A stretch of DNA of 64,000 nt from Blattamonas nauphoetae (GCA_033064195.1 JARBJD010000001.1:682001-746000); one strand, 5' to 3'; shown: positions 10,370 to 20,489, counted from the stretch's first letter. A program made the numbers and translations. The notes: generated by a model from the sequence alone, not told the origin.

Positions 10370-12499
10370 CTACTGAGGTGGTGGGCCTGAGGGAGGTGGG
10401 CCAGGTGGAGGTGCTGATGATGGCTGGCCAGATGGTGGGCCAGACGGTGGTCCTGAAGGTGGTCCAGAAGGTGGAGGGCCTTGTGGTTGAGCAGCACCTG
10501 GAGGTGGTCCCTGTGGTGGGCCTCTATACGGTTGATTGCCAGGTGGGCCTTGTGGCACTGATCGTGGACGTTGGGCTGGTTCATTGATCGGCGTTGGGGA
10601 GCGAGAGTCAAATCCATCACCACCAATAGCGCCCATGGGATTGAATGACATTTCATCTAAAATAATACGTGCTTCTTTCAACACTTTCTGTCGGTCGAGA
10701 GCTTGCCTTCTTCGTCGAGTAACACTGTCGTCTTCGTGCATGAGCTCTGCAAAAAGAGACTCCTTGTACATGCGCTTGATCAATTCATTTTGCATATTGT
10801 CTCGACTGTTGTTCACCAGAAAGTGCATGACCGCTTTTGGAACTGTGTCGTCAACATTCTTTCTCACGATGTCAAAGTACTTGGAAACAAGGCGACGAAT
10901 GATCTCGACTTTCATTCCTTCCGTTGGACCGTATTCTAGGAGTTGAGGGTTCTGCCTGAGCTTCCCTTCCCTTTGTTCTTGGATGATGGTTGCCATCACT
11001 CCACTCATGTCAAAATCAGGATGTTTGGTGTTGATGTATGCTTCTTCAATATCAATGAGTGAATTGACCATCTTGGAGGTTTCTTCTTTCATTTGTTGCA
11101 GCAACCGTGATGTTTCGTCCAGCATTCGTGTTCGTAGTTTTGGATACCTTCCCACGCTGTCGAGGGTATTCATAGTCTCACGCATCAAGTTGACACATTC
11201 TTTGTGAGCGTTATCGACACAGCGGAGAGCTGGGATTCGGAGTCTTTCGATCTGAACTTGTGACAGCTCGTAGAAGCACTTGTCAGGGACGAAAAGTGAT
11301 GAATTTACACCAACAGAGTTGCGAAGTTGAATTTGGAGTTGTTGATCATCCATTCCAAGATCTGCCATGGTTGTTTCGAGATCTTTGGAGTAAATATCTT
11401 TGAAGACTCTGTTCAGCCTTGCACCTCCTCTAAGAGCATTTCGATCATCGCTTGATTGGCTAACATCTCCTTCAAGTGTACGAGCATACTTGACAGAGAA
11501 GTCAGAAATGATGCGGAGGAGAGTAGAACCGATACCGCCCTGTTCTTCAGGAGCTGGACCATACTTCATCACCTCCTTCTCTGTCTGGATAAGTTGACTC
11601 TCAATTTGTGTGCGCACACGGGGGAGTGTTTTTCCGACGTGATTGAGGAGGATGGTGTTCATTGTTTGTCCCAAGAATTTGGTTCCACAGCGGTCGGCAA
11701 ACGATGTATAGGCGGGGTGGTTGCGGAAGAATTTTTCTTCGTCCTCAAGGGCCTTTTTCATTGACTTGCTGTCATTGATATCTTTCTGAGAGCGGAGGCA
11801 CAGACCGACATATCCAAGTCGAAGTGGGATGACACGATTGAGGAGCATATCAGCAGCGTCTGTACCCTGATCGAGCAAATCCAGCTTGGTAATCACACCG
11901 AGTGTACGATATCCTTGGGGATCCCATTTTCGAGCGAGTTTGAGAGCATCACTATTGGCGAGATCGACATTTCCTGCAGAGACAGCGAGAATAATTGTAT
12001 TTTCTTCTTTGATAAATTCTTCAAGCATGGCTAGAATCTGTTTCTCAATATCTTTCGGTTGATCGCCAACAGCAACTTTTGTGAGTCCTGGTAAATCGAT
12101 CAAAACGAGGTTGACAACAGTCGATGAGTGGATGGTAAGGAAGATTTTTTTGTTGGAGACAGCCTGTCCTTTTCCTGCTTCAGCATCGGTAGCAATTTCG
12201 ATTTGTCTTCGGATTTCATTGAAATCAGTAAACTTCCTGTCTTTTATGTGAGCGAACTCTCCCCATTCCTCTCCCACCTTCAGGCTCTTATCCTGTACAA
12301 GATGCAAGACAAGAGGTCTTCTTGTCACAATACCTGATCCTCGTGGAAGGAATTCACGTTGAACAATAGCTTCGAGCACTGAACTCTTTCCAGCACTTTG
12401 CATTCCAACAACGGCAACCTGTGGAAGTTCGATGGATGGGACATTTGCTTGTGCAAATACTTGCATCAAGCGATTCATAACTGTGAGAAGGTCATCCAT
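10370..12499 (-). CDS. Dynamin-family GTPase with Pro/Gly-rich tail
   Basis: This is a large GTPase of membrane fission. Starting at the ATG at 12499 (MDDLLTVMNRLMQVF), the GTPase domain shows G1 GMQSAGKSSVLE, G3 DLPGLTK and G4 TKLDLLDQGTDA. The middle (stalk) domain and a GTPase effector domain (around IIRRLVSKYFDIVRKNVDD) follow directly, with no pleckstrin-homology insert. The last 90 residues are Pro/Gly/Gln-rich with tandem GPPSGPP units. The body therefore looks like a DNM1L/DRP-type protein, while the tail recalls the proline-rich domain of classical dynamins. The CDS is one exon of about 2.1 kb. An upstream in-frame extension to 12574 exists but contains a possible splice acceptor just before the ATG I chose. 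Confidence 0.9.
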   Translation of the reverse strand: MDDLLTVMNRLMQVFAQANVPSIELPQVAVVGMQSAGKSSVLEAIVQREFLPRGSGIVTRRPLVLHLVQDKSLKVGEEWGEFAHIKDRKFTDFNEIRRQIEIATDAEAGKGQAVSNKKIFLTIHSSTVVNLVLIDLPGLTKVAVGDQPKDIEKQILAMLEEFIKEENTIILAVSAGNVDLANSDALKLARKWDPQGYRTLGVITKLDLLDQGTDAADMLLNRVIPLRLGYVGLCLRSQKDINDSKSMKKALEDEEKFFRNHPAYTSFADRCGTKFLGQTMNTILLNHVGKTLPRVRTQIESQLIQTEKEVMKYGPAPEEQGGIGSTLLRIISDFSVKYARTLEGDVSQSSDDRNALRGGARLNRVFKDIYSKDLETTMADLGMDDQQLQIQLRNSVGVNSSLFVPDKCFYELSQVQIERLRIPALRCVDNAHKECVNLMRETMNTLDSVGRYPKLRTRMLDETSRLLQQMKEETSKMVNSLIDIEEAYINTKHPDFDMSGVMATIIQEQREGKLRQNPQLLEYGPTEGMKVEIIRRLVSKYFDIVRKNVDDTVPKAVMHFLVNNSRDNMQNELIKRMYKESLFAELMHEDDSVTRRRRQALDRQKVLKEARIILDEMSFNPMGAIGGDGFDSRSPTPINEPAQRPRSVPQGPPGNQPYRGPPQGPPPGAAQPQGPPPSGPPSGPPSGPPSGQPSSAPPPGPPPSGPPPQ

Positions 12500-12968
12500 G
12501 GTTGGTGGTTTGTTCTCTTGGTCTGAGAATCGAAAGAAGTATGGGTGATGATTTGGAGAATTATGAAACGTCATCGGATTCTGGTGAGATGTGAAAATGA
12601 TTGTTATGTTTCAATCGGAACCATTTTCATGGAGAATCACAGGTTCTAAACAGTATTCGGGAGCCCTCAATGTTCCGGAGCACTTTTCTCACGATCCTGA
12701 ATGATTAATAGTTCTGAAATCTCATAAAATGTTAAACACTCCTCGTTAACTCTGTTTTTCTTTCGATCAGAAGAGGTAGATTCAACAGAGAGAGGGAAAA
12801 CGTTGAGTTAAATTCAGGAGAATGTCGTGCTATTTCTGTAAACCAGACAATGTACACAAAGGTTTTCAATTATTGAACGTAGTGTTACTCTCCTTTAAGA
12901 GGTAACTCGTCCAAGAAATCTCTGAATTATGAAATCATAATCCCACAATCGAATCTCTCAATCCTCCC
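12500..12968. other. Intergenic region between dynamin and POLD2
   Basis: This 469-bp AT-rich divergent interval lies between two start codons. I see no convincing coding exon. A 5' untranslated exon or short first exon of the dynamin gene could lie at 12520-12600, because a pyrimidine tract ending in CAG sits just upstream of its ATG. It presumably holds the promoters of both genes. Confidence 0.5.
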
Positions 12969-14446
12969 ATGAATTCTCCCCTGCGTGTCACGTATAAATC
13001 GTTGGACAATGAATTCATGAAGGTTCAGCCCAAACTTGGTCTTGAGTACAACTCTCTTTTTTCCTCCAGGACCCAGTTGTTCCTCCCCATCCTCAGACAA
13101 GTTATCACCACCAATTTCCCATCAATTCGACATATTCAGAGCATTCCTGATGCTCAACAACAACAATCGTCCGAAAAAATAGCAATTTGTGGTCTCATCT
13201 ATAAAGATTGCAAGAAACGGCCAAATCTCATCAAACTCTTCCAAAAGGATCGATCTCTCCTCAAATCACACAAAATTCATGCTCATTATACAGATCCTGA
13301 TGATGAACTCTTCTTAGAAGATAAACATGGGCGAGTCCAGTTGACAGGAAACATCAATTTTGAACACTACATCACAGGAGTTCCTCTAGCTATTACTGGA
13401 TCTCTGAATAACCAAGGAAAGTTTGTAGTCGACACTGTCGTCGATCTTGACTTGCCTCCACAGCGACATATGCTCAAACATTCATCTCGTTTGTCCGTTC
13501 CTTTTCTTCACAAAGTCAGAATCTCTTTCACTCGTTTTTCTCTCTGATTTAAGAATTGGTGCCGATGACAGCGATCCCTTGAAGATAGAATTGCTCACTG
13601 ATTTTCTTTGTAATGATTCCATCTCTTCAGCTGCACCTCATCAACGTACCCATGTCTACATCGCTGGCAGTTCGTTAACTCCGATTAAGCCAATGAAACG
13701 CCAGTTTGAGCAGTACAGTGCTTTTCCACCAGAAAAAATTATTAGCTCAACACAGGATCTTGATGCCTTTCTCTCGCAATTATGTTCAACTCTGAACGTG
13801 ACACTCCTTCCTGGTCCAGAAGATCCTTCATCGTTCTTCCTCCCACAACATCCAATCCATCATTCTCTCATTCCTTCTGCTTATACGTTTTCCACGTTTA
13901 CACCAGCTACAAATCCTCATAAGTCAATTATTCATGGAATGTTGTTTGTCCCCTTTTATTCTCAATATTCTTGTCAGAGTGATTGGAATGTCATCCCAAA
14001 TCGTCGTAGATCTCATGCGATTTACATCATTCTCTCCATTAGAATGCCTCGAAGCGTTATTAAAATGGAACCATCTCGCCCCAAATGCCCCTGATTCGCT
14101 TCCAGTTGCTCCGACGGAAGAAACTGACCCATTCCTCCTCGATGAGACTCCGTCCATTCTTTTTGTGGGAGGAATGGACGTGTTTGAGTCAAAGGTTGTG
14201 ACAGGAGGACAGGGACAGAGATGTCTTCTCTTATCAATCCCATCGTTCTGTAAAACAGGAACAGTCATCACTGTTGACCCGTCATCCTTTCAATGCAATC
14301 CGACGATCTTTGATATTGGTCTGACAGGAGCACAAGCGAATGAGATGATTCAGCAAGGACGTGGACTTCATCAGAAGAAAGAAGAAAAAGTGGAGGAAGA
14401 GATCGAGATTGTAATTGATGAGCTGGACGGTGATGATGTTGAATAA
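12969..14446 (+). CDS. POLD2: DNA polymerase delta small subunit (B subunit)
   Basis: This is the second subunit of DNA polymerase delta, which links the catalytic subunit to the rest of the holoenzyme during replication. The N-terminal OB part contains YTDPDDELFLED and GNINFEHYITG, matching HPDDELVLED of human POLD2. The calcineurin-like, catalytically inactive phosphoesterase part follows: AGSSLTPI, LLPGPEDPSSFFLPQHPIH, LAPNAPD, then TDPFLLDETPSILFVGG and a tail with VDPSSFQCNP. The reading frame changes near 13490 and is restored by an intron of only about 31 nt that begins GTTTGTCCG and ends GTCAG. The total is about 470 aa, the usual size. It ends 88 bp from the convergent charged-protein gene. 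Confidence 0.92.
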
Positions 14447-14534
14447 TTTGAACATTTCCCAATATTTATTCTCAAATAAAGACGTGAAATGGCTAAAGTT
14501 AACAAAACAAAATCAAGACCAATCTTTTCTATGC

Positions 14535-16367
14535 TCAGTTGAAGTCAAAATCGTCGTCCGAGAGCTCCGGGTCGAAGGTGGACCCTTTGGTGAGTCCAAG
14601 GTCGTCGTCGTCGTTCCCAAACGGGTTCTTGTTCTCATCTGCTGGCTCATTTTCTTCTGTGTCGTCCCCTTTTTCACTTTCCTCCTTTTCAGTTTCCTCT
14701 TTGTCGCCCTCCTCTTTGTCGGTCTCTTCTTTGTCGGTCAGGTCTGCGTTAAAAACATCAGTGTCGGAGTTTTCAGCTTGGCTGTTGTTCTCTTCTTTCT
14801 CACTTTCCTCTTTCTCAGATTCCTCTTTCTCACTCTCCTCCTTCTCACTTTCAACTTTTTCACTTTCAGTCTTGTCTGCTTCCTCATCTTCGGTTAATTC
14901 AGCGTTGAAGATGTCGTCTTCGGTTGCTGCTTCTTCTTCTTTGGGCTCTTCTTCTTTGTGCTCTGTTTCTGCTTCGTCAAAATCATCGGTGTATGCATTG
15001 TCGGCTGACTCTTCTTTGGCTGTGTCATCTTTCACGCCTTCGTCTTTCTCGCTCTCCTCCTTCTCACTTTCTTCTTTCTCACTCTCCTCTTTTTCTGTTT
15101 CTTCTCTCTCACTTTCTTCTTTTTCTGGTTCTTCCTTCTCGCTCTCTTCTTTGACTTCATCCTCACTGTTGTGCTCGCTCGTCATAACCCATTTGTCAGA
15201 CTCTTCCGACTCGTCTTTCGCTGTGTCCTCTTTTTCCTCTTTCTCTTCCGATTCGTCCTTTTCACTCTCCTTTTCATCTGAAACAACACCGACATCCTCA
15301 GAATCTTCCTTCTCACTCTCCTTTTCTCCTGAAACTGCGGCAGCTTCATCTGAATCTTCTTTCTCAGAATCAGCGTGGTTCGATTCTTCTGAAACAGCTG
15401 TTTGCTTTTCGTCATCCGTTTCTGCGTTAGACACTGCTTGTTGCTGTTCTTCATCATCTTTTGCTTGTTGCTGTCTTATTCGCTCCGCTTCCCTTTCTTC
15501 TTCTTCTTTTTTCTTTCGTTCTTCTTCTTCTTTCTTCTTCCTGTCTTCTTCTTCTTTCTTCTTCCTGGCTTCTTCTTCTTTCTTCTTCCTGGCTTCTTCT
15601 TCTTTCTTCTTCCTGGCTTCTTCTTCTTCTTTCTTCTTCCTGGCTTCTTCTTCTTTCTTTTTTCGTTCCTGTTCCTCCTTCTTCCTCCTCGCTTCTTCTT
15701 TCCGTTGTCTCTCTTCCTCCTTCTTCTTTTCTTCCTCTTTCCGCTTTTCCTCAGCTTGTTTTGCTTCTCGCCTTTTGGCTTTTTCTTCTTCCTTCCTTTG
15801 TTCTTCCTCTTTTTTCCGTCTTTCTTCTTCTCTTCTCTTCCTATCGGCTGCAGCTTGTCCACTCCCCTCTCTCTTCCCTGCTGGTGATTGAGCTTCTTTT
15901 TCTCTTCCTCCTGCGCCTGCAGATTGAGGTCGCGTGTGTTCCGTTGTCTGTAAGATTTGTCTAAGCGGTTTGAGACCATCATTTCCTCTTAGATAGTTCC
16001 GTTGTTGTGTATTTTCATCGGGTCCCGACTTTTGGGATGTCGCTGTTCGAGGACGGACGATTTGATTCGATGTTGTTTTCTTTGTCGACTGTTTTGTGGT
16101 TTGAGGTTTGCTTCGTTCTTTTCTCGCATCTCGTGGTGGCGCAGAACGGTCTGATATTCGAATATCAAGATTGATCGATAATAATTCCTTTTTGTCAAAT
16201 GAATGGAAGGAGAGCTGTTTTCGAAGCCATTCATTCGTTGAATTCCACAATGGAGCGGATGGAAAGACAGTAGTTGCAAGAAACTGAGATGGTCCTTCAT
16301 TTGAACGAGAATATAGACTGCATTCCACCATAGCTGAGGATTTGATGGATTCAATTGTACCTTTCAT
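14535..16367 (-). CDS. Highly charged repeat protein of unknown function
   Basis: About 610 residues in one exon. Residues 1-75 look folded (VECSLYSRSNEGPSQFL, PLWNSTNEWLRKQ, LLSINLDIRISDR) and might be a small beta domain of the C2 type, but I cannot place it. The rest is low complexity: a basic linker, then a Lys/Glu/Arg helix with tandem EEARKKKEE units (about 15480-15800), then an acidic half with many EKEESEKEES units and other Asp/Glu/Ser blocks, ending DPELSDDDFDFN. Such tails form long single alpha-helices or disordered acidic scaffolds. The start at 16367 follows a possible splice acceptor, so a further 5' exon cannot be excluded. No function is assigned. Confidence 0.65.
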   Translation of the reverse strand: MKGTIESIKSSAMVECSLYSRSNEGPSQFLATTVFPSAPLWNSTNEWLRKQLSFHSFDKKELLSINLDIRISDRSAPPRDARKERSKPQTTKQSTKKTTSNQIVRPRTATSQKSGPDENTQQRNYLRGNDGLKPLRQILQTTEHTRPQSAGAGGREKEAQSPAGKREGSGQAAADRKRREEERRKKEEEQRKEEEKAKRREAKQAEEKRKEEEKKKEEERQRKEEARRKKEEQERKKKEEEARKKKEEEEARKKKEEEARKKKEEEARKKKEEEDRKKKEEEERKKKEEEEREAERIRQQQAKDDEEQQQAVSNAETDDEKQTAVSEESNHADSEKEDSDEAAAVSGEKESEKEDSEDVGVVSDEKESEKDESEEKEEKEDTAKDESEESDKWVMTSEHNSEDEVKEESEKEEPEKEESEREETEKEESEKEESEKEESEKDEGVKDDTAKEESADNAYTDDFDEAETEHKEEEPKEEEAATEDDIFNAELTEDEEADKTESEKVESEKEESEKEESEKEESEKEENNSQAENSDTDVFNADLTDKEETDKEEGDKEETEKEESEKGDDTEENEPADENKNPFGNDDDDLGLTKGSTFDPELSDDDFDFN

Positions 16368-16804
16368 ATGAATTGAGAGATTAGAAAGATAATGAAAAAG
16401 AATATCTTGACAAACTGCGTGATTGCTGAAATTTACACAATCTTCCCTTATCGAAAGGACCGATAACAGCTACAGGTTTGAATCCTGTGAGGCTGAAGAA
16501 TTGATGAAAAGAAAGTGTCATTACCCCACAGCAACTACATATTTCGAAGGATCACTCGAGGGTGCTTGTTTAGGTTGGAAGTCGGAAAGAAAGAAAGAAA
16601 AAGAAAAGGACTGCATTCACGAAATTGTGAAAAAAGCGATCAAGACCACAAAACCGAGTCGAAATGTGAGATTTGCTTAAATCTCATGAAATGGACGATG
16701 ACAGTGCTCCCTGAAACGTTAAAACCTGAGTACAACTGTGTAAGATGCTGAATCATTGTCATATCTCGAGAAAATGCGGTCCCTTCGATAAACAGAGAGA
16801 TTCT
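16368..16804. other. Interval without an identified gene
   Basis: This 437-bp stretch separates the charged-protein gene from ZMAT2, both on the minus strand. An 85-codon frame on the plus strand has no family resemblance. A short hairpin with a tRNA-like T-loop occurs near 16466-16486 but lacks the rest of a tRNA. It probably holds the promoter of the charged-protein gene and the 3' end of ZMAT2. Confidence 0.4.
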
Positions 16805-17614
16805 TCATTCAATCTTGGATTCTGTCTCGGAAATTTTCATTCTTTTCTCACCATCATTTATTGGGTCAGATTTCTTTGAAGAAAGATCATTTTCTGCTTT
16901 CATTGATCTCCAATCAATTGGATTGCTTTGTTTTGACTCTATTCCAACTGAAGGAGAAAAAGACATACTTTGTTTGGATGATGACTTTGAAGATGCCTTG
17001 TTCAATGGTTTCCATGCTGTTGCTACCTTCTTTTGCGATAAGGAAGCTAGTTTTGCTTTAACATCGACAAGACCTTTGGTTTCCACTTGCATTGTCATGC
17101 CAAGTTTAGCCTGATCTGAAATCGTCAAAAAATGTATCAAAACACACGTCTTGCCCCATTTATATGATCGAGCCATGCCACTGAATCACGTAGAGTACAT
17201 TCACACACTTCGCACCAATATCCTCCTGTCTCTTTCTTGTCCATTTCAACTGTAATCATCTATCATATTCGAATATAAATATATCATCAGAATTTATGGG
17301 ATCATTGCATTATAAACCTTTTTCTGACCGAGCTGAGCATCGAGATCAACTTGTTCTGTCCTCATTTTTAAAAACTGTGTCGGCTTTTCAACGGGAGATT
17401 TCGATCTTTTACCACTCTCAACATCTGATGAGGAGAAATATTGCATGGAAAGATGATATTGAGAGAAAATGGCAGACATTCATCAATTTCTTGTTTTCTC
17501 TTTTCCAAGGCTCTTTCGAACTCTAAATCTACATTTTTTGAGGACTTTCGTCCAGATTGATCGACAAACTGTGAAGTTTAACAGGTAAGAGAAGCTTAAT
17601 ACCTTCTGAGACAT
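16805..17614 (-). CDS. ZMAT2: ZMAT2/SNU23 zinc-finger splicing factor
   Basis: This is a U4/U6.U5 tri-snRNP and B-complex splicing factor. The ATG at 17614 gives the short exon MSQK, joined to FVDQSGRKSSKNVDLEFER and then to PVEKPTQFLKMR and VDLDAQLGQKK. The matrin-type C2H2 finger is ETGGYWCEVCECTLRDS followed by WLDHINGARH. The second zinc histidine and the following QAKLGMTMQVE appear only after removing a roughly 30-nt intron at about 17107-17140, which supports the splice model. The C-terminus is a lysine/serine-rich tail with little similarity. Five short exons total about 200 aa, the family size. Its start codon lies 31 bp from that of the SNARE gene on the other strand. Confidence 0.85.
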
Positions 17615-17645
17615 TCACTTCCATTATTCTTTCTTGCTTTTGTTC
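17615..17645. promoter_or_regulatory. 31-bp head-to-head interval, ZMAT2 / SNARE
   Basis: Only 31 bp separate the proposed ATG codons of ZMAT2 (minus) and the SNARE gene (plus). Any promoter must be bidirectional or lie inside a transcribed region. The segment is pyrimidine-rich on the plus strand, with no TATA-like box that I can see. Confidence 0.45.
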
Positions 17646-18580
17646 ATGGATGAAGAACATCGAATCTTTATTGATAAAGTGTCCGCACTGACAGTGCAGA
17701 TTGATGAAATTGGAAGAGAGATAAGTTATATGAGAGAGTTAGTGAGATTTTTTGTCACAACTTTCTTGTTCGTTTATTGCGCTATTTTAGCAAGCCAGAA
17801 TCCCGAGTTTCGCAATCAAATCTCATAAATCAAATGATCTCCCAGACCCGTTTCTCTTTTGTATTCTCTCCATTGGTTTTCCTTCCCATTCTCGGTTTCT
17901 CAAGAGGTTGCTTTAAATCGACTTCCTGCTCAACATACTGTCGATGATGTCATGCAACTCAAATATGGGGAACTTAAAAGTTATTTCCAATCAACTCGCA
18001 TGAGCTACAAAGATGCACTACACGCAGTCGGACAACCTCTTCCCGAAAAACGAAAAATCGGAGCAAGTATTGGATTTACCGCCCCTGACAGAATCAAAAC
18101 GTCACGGCAAATGTCAAATGGTGACCAGTATGTCTCTTCTATAAGATTATTCCCAAGAGTTCAACTGTTGTACGAAGATACAGCGAAGAATCGTCTTGCT
18201 TTTGTTGAGAAAAGAAATCAACAAATTGAATCACTAACGGTATCTTCTTCTCTTATGAGTACGATTTCAGACATCACTCACTTCTCTTAACGAAACGGTT
18301 CAAGATATGAACACCATCTTATCAGAACAGACTTCACAGCTCGGTACGATCATTTGTCGCTTCTATTCACAATTTCTAGAAATAATTGAAAGCAATGCAG
18401 ATTCTGCAAGTCATTATCTCGAGAAAGGAGCGAATAACATGGCGATTGCTGAAAGTCGTTCGAAACGGCGTCATCCTTGGTAGAACATGCTTTCTTTTTT
18501 TGTTGGTGAACAACACTCTTTTTTCAATCATTTCACTTCTTATTTTCAATGCATTTTGGAGATCTAGTTTGACAAGATAA
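17646..18580 (+). CDS. Syntaxin-like Q-SNARE (Qa type, Stx5/Stx18-like)
   Basis: This is probably a target SNARE of the ER/Golgi fusion machinery. The N-terminal exons are helical (MDEEHRIFIDKVSALTVQ; DDVMQLKYGELKSYFQS), like a syntaxin Habc region. After two short introns comes the SNARE motif, from RNQQIESL through SLNETVQDMNTILSEQTSQL to ASHYLEKGANNMAIAES. The glutamine in SEQTSQ is at the expected zero-layer position. In the SNARE frame the protein stops at 18481-18483, just after a basic KRRHPW. A strongly hydrophobic segment (CFLFLLVNNTLFSIISLLIF) that looks like the expected tail anchor follows in another frame and ends at 18580. No ordinary GT-AG intron joins the two, so either the tail is frameshifted or an error is present. 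Confidence 0.7.
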
Positions 18581-18581
18581 A

Positions 18582-20343
18582 ATGCTGGGCACGATGTCAA
18601 TCCTGATTACTTCACTGGAATACAGCCCGCTAAGCCGGCTTCTTAGGCGATGCACAACATTTGGGAACAATTGTAGCTCAGAAAAATTGGCCTGGTACAT
18701 CAACCAAAGTTCTATCAATGAGCAATCCAAAACTGCACTTCTTCAGATCCTACGCTTCGATGTATGTTTCATCCAAGTATTATTTTGATTAATTCTCAGC
18801 CAAATAACCCCAAACATGCGGAATATGAAAAAGAAGAAGGATTGACACAAGAGGAAAAGCCAGAAGAAGTTCCGGAAGAAACCAAGGAAGAAAAGAAGGA
18901 AGAAAAAACCGAGGAGAAGCCTGTGAAACAAATCAAACCAGTTATCAAGGCAAAGCCTATCAAATATACCACAGGGTATGAGCTTGATGGCTATGTGAGG
19001 CTCCTCACAACGATTATCCTCTACAAAGAAGGAAAAATTGATTCGGCACTGAACCTCGCAAATGATTTGATCTCCCGAATTTCATCAATGTCAATCGACC
19101 AACAACAACCTCTATTTGATGTTCTTGCCAAAACATATTACTATCACTCGCTCATAGTCATGAAAAAAGGAGGCAAAAACGAACTCACCAATTGTCGGTC
19201 TCAATACCTGACAGCTCTCCGAAATGCCACGCTTCTTAAGGACAGCCAAGGGCAAGCAACCCTTGTCAATATTATTTTCTATTCTTTCTTTCAAAATCGT
19301 GAGTACATGGCCGCCAGACACTTCGTTGATTCTATTCAATTCCCCGACGCCTGCTCCTCCTCGCAGAACGCCAGATATTCATACTCCCTTGCTAAGCTCC
19401 TTGCTTTGGAGGGGAAATATCATCAAGCGGAGGAACATCTCCTCCTCACTCAAACACGAGCCCCAAAATCAGCACTCGGCTTTCGATCGGCTGTATGTCT
19501 TCTTTCTCTCTTGAGCTAAATTCATTTTCTCACAACTTCCGTTTTTCTCTTCGATATATTCTCCAGTGTATCAAACTATTGTCGTTAGTGAAACTTTTGC
19601 AGGGAGTTATTCCGAAACGAGCAGCTTTCTTCCAACCTGGATTTGAGGTTGACCTCAAGCCATATCTCGACATCGCTACATCCGTTCGAGATGGAAACAT
19701 AAAGCAATTCGATCTCACAATTGCGAACTCACAGCAAGACTTCGAAAATGAGGGAATTCTCTCTCTGGTTATCCGGTTTGAACGCTTTTTGAATCATCTC
19801 TTCTATTACTTTCCTTCTTCTATATATTCTCATTCTTCTATTTTCGTTCTAAAATTCTGTAGACTTCGAACAAAAGTCATCCAAACCGGCCTGAAAAGAT
19901 TATGCCTCGTCTATTCATCTCTGCCGATCAGCGATATCACTTCAAAACTATCTCTTCAGAATGACAACGAAACAGAAGTCGCACTGTCTCGGGCCATCAA
20001 GGAAGGGGTCATCCAAGCAGAAATTGATTTTGAGGGACGATTCATGCGAGTTATTGAAGAAAGGAATATTATTGAGACAGACAAACCCCAATTGATGATG
20101 GAGGAACGTATTAATCAATGCTTAGAAATGAATGAAAAACTTGTGAAGGTCCGTTCTTCTTTCTCGTCATGATGTGGTCTTTAGTCAATGCGATATGCCA
20201 CCCTTCGAAATTGGGATGAAGAGAATGAAAAATTGAAGAAGGAAAGAGAAGATATGGAGAGAGAGTTTGGGGCACTCGAGGATTTGCTTGGAGATGAGGA
20301 TCCAGACTTCGGTGGTGGACCAAGTGGCGATGGTGGAATGTGA
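18582..20343 (+). CDS. PSMD3: 26S proteasome non-ATPase subunit RPN3/PSMD3
   Basis: This is a PCI-domain subunit of the 19S regulatory particle lid. The exons give SPLSRLLRRCTTFG, a Lys/Glu-rich insert (EEKPEEVPEETKEEKKEE), GYVRLLTTIILYKEG, VLAKTYYYHSLIV and LRNATLLKDSQGQATLVN. These are followed by GVIPKRAAFFQPG and the PCI/winged-helix end with LPISDITSKLSL and AIKEGVIQAEIDFEG. They match human PSMD3 in order. The acidic tail ends DPDFGGGPSGDGGM before TGA at 20341-20343. The start is taken at 18582; an internal ATG at 18594 is possible. Either way it begins 1-13 bp after the end of the SNARE gene on the same strand. Six or seven exons have short introns. Confidence 0.9.
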
Positions 20344-20489
20344 GAACATAACACTTCATTAATCTCTCTTTTCATTCGAGTTTTGTTCTTTCCATTTGAT
20401 GATATGATCCTTCGGGAAGGAATCTCCACAACGAACTTTGATCGTCCCTCATTGTCGTGTCGGGGCTGTTGCGGGATTTTCGATCAACC

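Noticed and set aside
14539-15891. 450-codon plus-strand frame of almost pure Ser/Phe/Leu
   Set aside because: It is the complement of the Glu/Lys repeat protein and arises from repeat codons, with no independent support.
16440-16510. Possible tRNA on the plus strand (hairpin ACAGGTTTGAATCCTGT like a T-arm)
   Set aside because: No matching acceptor stem, D-arm or anticodon arm upstream within 150 bp. It is most likely a chance palindrome.
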